The notes beneath the pieces were generated by a model. The model was not told the origin of the DNA and did no database searches. It worked only from the letters and a program-made list of their open reading frames with translations. Made by a program: the position numbers and the translations under genes. A stretch of 64,000 nt of DNA from Pseudoduganella violaceinigra DSM 15887 (GTDB lineage Bacteria; Pseudomonadota; Gammaproteobacteria; Burkholderiales; Burkholderiaceae_D): positions 668,331 to 732,330 of the forward strand of contig NZ_AUDI01000001.1 in NCBI RefSeq assembly GCF_000425385.1. Reading direction: 5' to 3'. Shown here one piece after another: positions 61,031 to 64,000 of the stretch. The stretch's first letter is position 1; every line of letters begins with the position of its first letter.

Positions 61031-61498
61031 CTAGCGCTTCGGCGCCGGGCACTTCCTGCAGGCCCGAGGCTGGCGCGCATAATCGTGCACTTTTTCCAGC
61101 ACCATCGGCAGCGACTGGTCATCGCAATAGCCGCCCTCCAGCGTCAGGGATTCGCCATCGGGCGAGAACCTGCCGCTGATGGTGCGCTCCTCCTCCCCTT
61201 CCTGGACCGTGAAATACATCATCTTGCCGCGCGGGTCGACGTTCACGTCGCTCGCCACCAGGGGCAGGCTCAGACCACCGGCCGTGTATTCATAGATCAC
61301 CGTATCGGCTTCGGCAAAGCGCTGCAGCGTGACACGCTGGCCACCATACTCGCCGCTGCCGGCGTGCACGCACAGGTCGGAAAACACCAGCATGCCATAA
61401 CGCGGCAAGCCGCCCGCCTTGTTGGCCGCGTGGGCAGGGGGCAGGACGGCAGCTGAAGCAAGCAAGAGCGCACTACCGATGCGATGACAAGTTTTCAT
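61031..61498 (-). CDS. exported protein of unknown function
   Basis: The 155-residue protein has a signal peptide (ends PAHA, about residue 24) and a mature part of about 130 residues with four cysteines (DLCVHAG, GYCDDQ and RACRKC). This suggests disulfides in the periplasm or outside. I recognise no family. It is followed by a shared terminator with the ThDP gene and preceded by the porin terminator, so it is a single-gene unit. Confidence 0.72.
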   Translation of the reverse strand: MKTCHRIGSALLLASAAVLPPAHAANKAGGLPRYGMLVFSDLCVHAGSGEYGGQRVTLQRFAEADTVIYEYTAGGLSLPLVASDVNVDPRGKMMYFTVQEGEEERTISGRFSPDGESLTLEGGYCDDQSLPMVLEKVHDYARQPRACRKCPAPKR

Positions 61499-61509
61499 AA
61501 GCGGATTGT

Positions 61510-61542
61510 AAAAAAAAACGGCTGCACGCGGCAGCCGTTTTT
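61510..61542 (-). terminator. intrinsic terminator of the major porin gene
   Basis: A perfect 12-bp stem (61514-61525 with 61531-61542, 5-nt loop) is followed on the minus strand by a run of nine T, 19 bp after the porin stop. Confidence 0.95.
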
Positions 61543-61561
61543 GACCAGGAACTGGTGTCGA

Positions 61562-62638
61562 TCAGAAGGTGTGACGGATGCCTACGTTGTAAGCTGCGTC
61601 GCCGGAGCCTGCTTCGGTGTTGTTGCCAACAGTGTAGGAAGCGCCGTTCTTGTTCTTGATCTTGCCGTACGACATGTAAGCGGTGGTACGCTGCGACAGG
61701 GAGTGCAGGTAGCCGATCGCGTACTGGTTAGCATCGCGGTCGAACGACTTGTCGTCCACTTTGGCCCAGGAAACGATCAGGGAACCCGCAGCCGACACCG
61801 GCACGTTCGCGCCCAGCAGGAAGGTACGGTTGTCAACCGAAGCGGCTACCGGGGTTGCGGTGTAAGCAGCTGCAGCTGGCAGTGGGGAGCTGTTCAGGCC
61901 TTTGTTGGAACCGAACATGGCGTATGCCTTCACTACTTTGAAATCGTAGTTCACAGCCAGCAGGGTGTTGTGGCCGATTTCGTTTTTCTGCACAACGTTA
62001 GCGGCGCTGACGGTGTCGTTGTTGATGTTGTTGTAAGCCAGACGAACAGCCAGAGGACCGTTGGTGTAGCCGATCGACGCGCCCAGTTGACGGCCGGTCG
62101 AGGATTCTTTCTTCTCGCCCAGGGCGTAGAACAGTTCAGCCTGCACGCCGTTCAGCAGCGGGGTCTTGTAGGCGATGGAGTTGCTGTTACGGACGTTGAT
62201 GCCGTTCGCTGGGAACAGGTTCTTGGCGGAACCGGACAGGCCAGCCTGGAATGGATCGCCAACTTGCAGGAAGGTGTTGTACCAAGGGGTGTACTGGCGG
62301 CCCAGGGTCAGGGTACCGGCTTCCTTGGAGGACAGGCCGACGAATGCCTGGCGGTTGAACAACTGGTTGTTGGTGTTGTCCAGCTCGCCGGTGTCTTCTT
62401 TCACGCCGGTTTCCAGTTGGAACACTGCGGACAGGCCGTTGCCCAGGTCTTCGTTGCCTTTGAAGCCGATGCGCGATGCATTGGCCACGCCGGAGGTTAC
62501 TTTGGTTACGTTACCGTTCTTGCCGCCGCGCTCAGCAACGATGCCTGCATCCATGGTGCCGTAGATGGAAACGTTCGATTGAGCATAAGCTGCGCCCGAA
62601 GCGGCGAGGATTGCCATAGAAATCAAGGTTTTTTTCAT
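61562..62638 (-). CDS. general porin (Burkholderia/Neisseria type)
   Basis: The 358-residue trimeric porin has a signal peptide (MKKTLISMAILAASGAAYAQ) and the family start SNVSIYGTMDAGIV. RIGFKGNEDLGNGLSAVFQLE and RQAFVGLSSKEAGTLTLGRQ follow, and it ends with GIRHTF, whose terminal Phe is needed for barrel assembly. It lets small hydrophilic solutes through the outer membrane. The codon usage is strongly biased, as in highly expressed genes. An AAGGAAG ribosome site precedes the ATG. Confidence 0.95.
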   Translation of the reverse strand: MKKTLISMAILAASGAAYAQSNVSIYGTMDAGIVAERGGKNGNVTKVTSGVANASRIGFKGNEDLGNGLSAVFQLETGVKEDTGELDNTNNQLFNRQAFVGLSSKEAGTLTLGRQYTPWYNTFLQVGDPFQAGLSGSAKNLFPANGINVRNSNSIAYKTPLLNGVQAELFYALGEKKESSTGRQLGASIGYTNGPLAVRLAYNNINNDTVSAANVVQKNEIGHNTLLAVNYDFKVVKAYAMFGSNKGLNSSPLPAAAAYTATPVAASVDNRTFLLGANVPVSAAGSLIVSWAKVDDKSFDRDANQYAIGYLHSLSQRTTAYMSYGKIKNKNGASYTVGNNTEAGSGDAAYNVGIRHTF

Positions 62639-62703
62639 GATGTGCTTTCTTCCTTTTCTTTGTAGTAGATCACCAGGGCTCTCTGGCACTGATAGGCCGC
62701 CAT

Positions 62704-62731
62704 TTTATATGAACTCAACATTTCCTGCTAA
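62704..62731 (-). promoter_or_regulatory. predicted promoter of the major porin gene
   Basis: On the minus strand TTAGCA (-35, 62726-62731) and TATAAA (-10, 62704-62709) are 16 bp apart, giving a leader of about 60 nt to the porin ATG. Confidence 0.55.
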
Positions 62732-62733
62732 TC

Positions 62734-62747
62734 ACGTAGTACTACGT
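62734..62747. promoter_or_regulatory. 14-bp perfect palindrome next to the porin -35 box
   Basis: ACGTAGTACTACGT is an uninterrupted palindrome ending 2 bp from the predicted porin -35 and lying in the divergent region shared with the MerR-type gene. It is a candidate regulator site, possibly for that MerR-type protein (inference). Confidence 0.45.
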
Positions 62748-62997
62748 ATTGCAAGATGAACTCCGAGACAACACCGCGCAGTATGCAAGTTACCGTAACC
62801 GGAACTTTTTTGTTCAGGACACATTTCACACTTTGCGCGCTTTTCGGCCCCAAACCCGACGTGCCAACCCTGTGTCATGGACAAGCCGTTTGAACTCCAG
62901 TTTCAGAGCGAAACTTGCCTGCGCCATGTGCAACTTGTTGCTGGATTTCAGCGTTAGAATGCAGCTCGCGTATCAACCCTGGGGGCGCTGTCGGCGA

Positions 62998-63948
62998 ATG
63001 AAAACGAGTGCGATGTCTGTAACAATTCCGTCGACAATCAGCGATGTGGAACGGGACACCGGTCTTGCAAAGGAAACATTGCGAGTCTGGGAGCGCCGCT
63101 ACGCCTTCCCCCATCCTGAGCGCGATACGTTCGGAGAGCGAGTCTATCCAAATGAACAAGTCGTTAAGTTGAGATTAATCAAAAGATTGATTGATTTAGG
63201 GTATCGACCGGGCAAAGTTATCGGGTATACCGCCGATGAACTCCAGGCGCTGGCGCAAAAAGCCGCCGCCGGCCCCAGGCCCGACGCCGCTGGCCCCCAT
63301 CCCGAACTGCACGCTTATATAGAGCTGTGCAAAAACCACCAGATGGAAGCGTTCCGCCGCAAGCTGAGCCAGGCCATGCTGGTGATGGGCTTGAAAAATT
63401 TCGTCACCAGCCTGGTTGCCCCGCTCGCCACCTTGGTCGGCGAAGCCTGGGCTTGCGGCCAGTTCGCGGTATTTGAAGAGCACTTGTTCGCGGAATCGGT
63501 GCAGATCGTGCTGCGCAGCGCCGTCTTCTCCGTGCCCCAGGTCAACCACAGCAGCGGGGCGCCGCGCCCGCGCGTGCTGCTGACCACGCTGCCGCAGGAG
63601 CGCCATGGCCTGGGCCTGCTGATGGCCGAAGCCATGTTTGCCGCCGAAGGCGCCCATTGCATCCCGTTGGGCGTGCAGACGCCCCTGCCCGACATCGTCG
63701 AAGGCGCACGCGCCATGCAGGCCGACATCGTCGCCCTGTCTTTTTCCACCAATATGAACCCGCGCCATGTGCACGACAGCTTGCGCGAGCTGCGGACCCG
63801 CCTGCCGGAAGCGGCGGAAATCTGGGCCGGCGGCAATAACTTAGCTTTGCGCAAACGCGCGCCCAATGACGTCACGGTCTGCGCACTGGAGGAAATCTGC
63901 GCCGCCGTCGCCAACTGGCGCCAGCGCCAACGACAGGCTGCCAGCTAG
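62998..63948 (+). CDS. MerR-type regulator with cobalamin-binding domain (CarH/LitR-like)
   Basis: The 316-residue protein has an N-terminal MerR helix-turn-helix (about 13-80; SDVERDTGLAKETLRVWERR, then the YPNEQVVKL wing). A helical B12-binding cap follows (about 103-180) with W151-ACGQFAVFE-E161-H162, the W-x9-EH signature of AdoCbl photoreceptors. The C-terminal B12-binding domain (about 190-300) carries E201-x-H203-x-x-G206, the cobalt-ligand motif. CarH/LitR proteins repress in the dark and release DNA when light breaks the cobalt-carbon bond. The start may be 62998 or 63013. The divergent neighbour is the major porin; target genes are not shown. Confidence 0.88.
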   Translation: MKTSAMSVTIPSTISDVERDTGLAKETLRVWERRYAFPHPERDTFGERVYPNEQVVKLRLIKRLIDLGYRPGKVIGYTADELQALAQKAAAGPRPDAAGPHPELHAYIELCKNHQMEAFRRKLSQAMLVMGLKNFVTSLVAPLATLVGEAWACGQFAVFEEHLFAESVQIVLRSAVFSVPQVNHSSGAPRPRVLLTTLPQERHGLGLLMAEAMFAAEGAHCIPLGVQTPLPDIVEGARAMQADIVALSFSTNMNPRHVHDSLRELRTRLPEAAEIWAGGNNLALRKRAPNDVTVCALEEICAAVANWRQRQRQAAS

Positions 63949-64000
63949 CCTCTGGTAGAATACGCGGTTCGATTGAAGGACCCTCAGCCAACCTGTCCAT

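Larger units (their letters stand above)
62639..62997. other. 359-bp divergent region between porin and MerR-type gene
   Basis: It holds the porin leader and promoter, the 14-bp palindrome and an upstream region of the MerR-type gene without a clear promoter. The MerR frame is open back to 62749, but the upstream translation shows no domain and precedes the conserved helix-turn-helix start. Confidence 0.7.

Noticed and set aside
62749..62997. Upstream extension of the MerR-type gene by 83 codons
   Set aside because: The extension has no domain similarity; family members begin just before the helix-turn-helix.
63949..64000. TAGAAT at 63956-63961 as the promoter of the next gene
   Set aside because: It has a TGG extended -10 look, but the window ends before any gene start can be confirmed.

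Overview
The window is dense, GC-rich proteobacterial chromosome. It carries a complete betaproteobacterial-style dcw (division and cell wall) cluster, a pilBCD-coaE-zapD-yacG block, Burkholderiales-type trimeric porins and a class A RNase P RNA. Gene order and protein style suggest a member of the Oxalobacteraceae (Massilia, Duganella or Janthinobacterium group). That placement is inference from recognised families, not a database match.

Region 1 (1-16.1 kb) looks like a nucleic-acid and purine scavenging district. On the minus strand a divergently controlled operon runs puuE (allantoinase), xdhA, xdhB, xdhC, guaD and an exported adenosine deaminase, ending at a 12-bp hairpin. Next come an Oar-like TonB-dependent receptor, whose upstream region holds four PhoB-type half-sites at an exact 11-bp period followed by a -10 box, and a three-gene operon of exported hydrolases: 5'-nucleotidase lipoprotein, phospholipase-D/PLD3-like protein and S1/P1 nuclease (cut by the left edge). 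uraH (5-hydroxyisourate hydrolase) is divergent from puuE. Together they could degrade external nucleic acid to phosphate plus nucleosides and take the purines towards urate and allantoate. Urate oxidase, OHCU decarboxylase and a nucleoside-cleaving enzyme are not in the window.

Region 2 (16.1-32.7 kb) holds an orphan nuoB-like gene, an AraC regulator, a CNNM/CorC-type membrane protein, the type IV pilus genes pilB, pilC and pilD with coaE, zapD and yacG, then mutT, a DUF815 ATPase and argJ on the minus strand. A porin plus a small phosphate-binding-like periplasmic protein, secA and a DciA-like DUF721 gene follow.

Region 3 (32.7-53.7 kb) is the dcw cluster, read right to left: mraZ-rsmH-ftsL-ftsI-murE-murF-mraY-murD-ftsW-murG-murC-ddlB-ftsQ-ftsA-ftsZ. 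It is followed by a peroxiredoxin, a small membrane protein, a SET-domain methyltransferase (plus strand), a DMT exporter and lpxC. Most junctions from rsmH to murC overlap or abut. A sigma-70 promoter and four MraZ boxes lie upstream of mraZ. A near-perfect 64-bp palindrome separates the DUF721 gene from lpxC.

Region 4 (54-64 kb) is more accessory: an M9 collagenase, a PAS-AraC regulator, and glpK lying only about 16 bp downstream of rnpB. Then come a thiamine-diphosphate enzyme, a small exported protein of unknown function, a major porin, and a MerR-type regulator with the cobalamin-photoreceptor (CarH/LitR) signature W-x9-EH.
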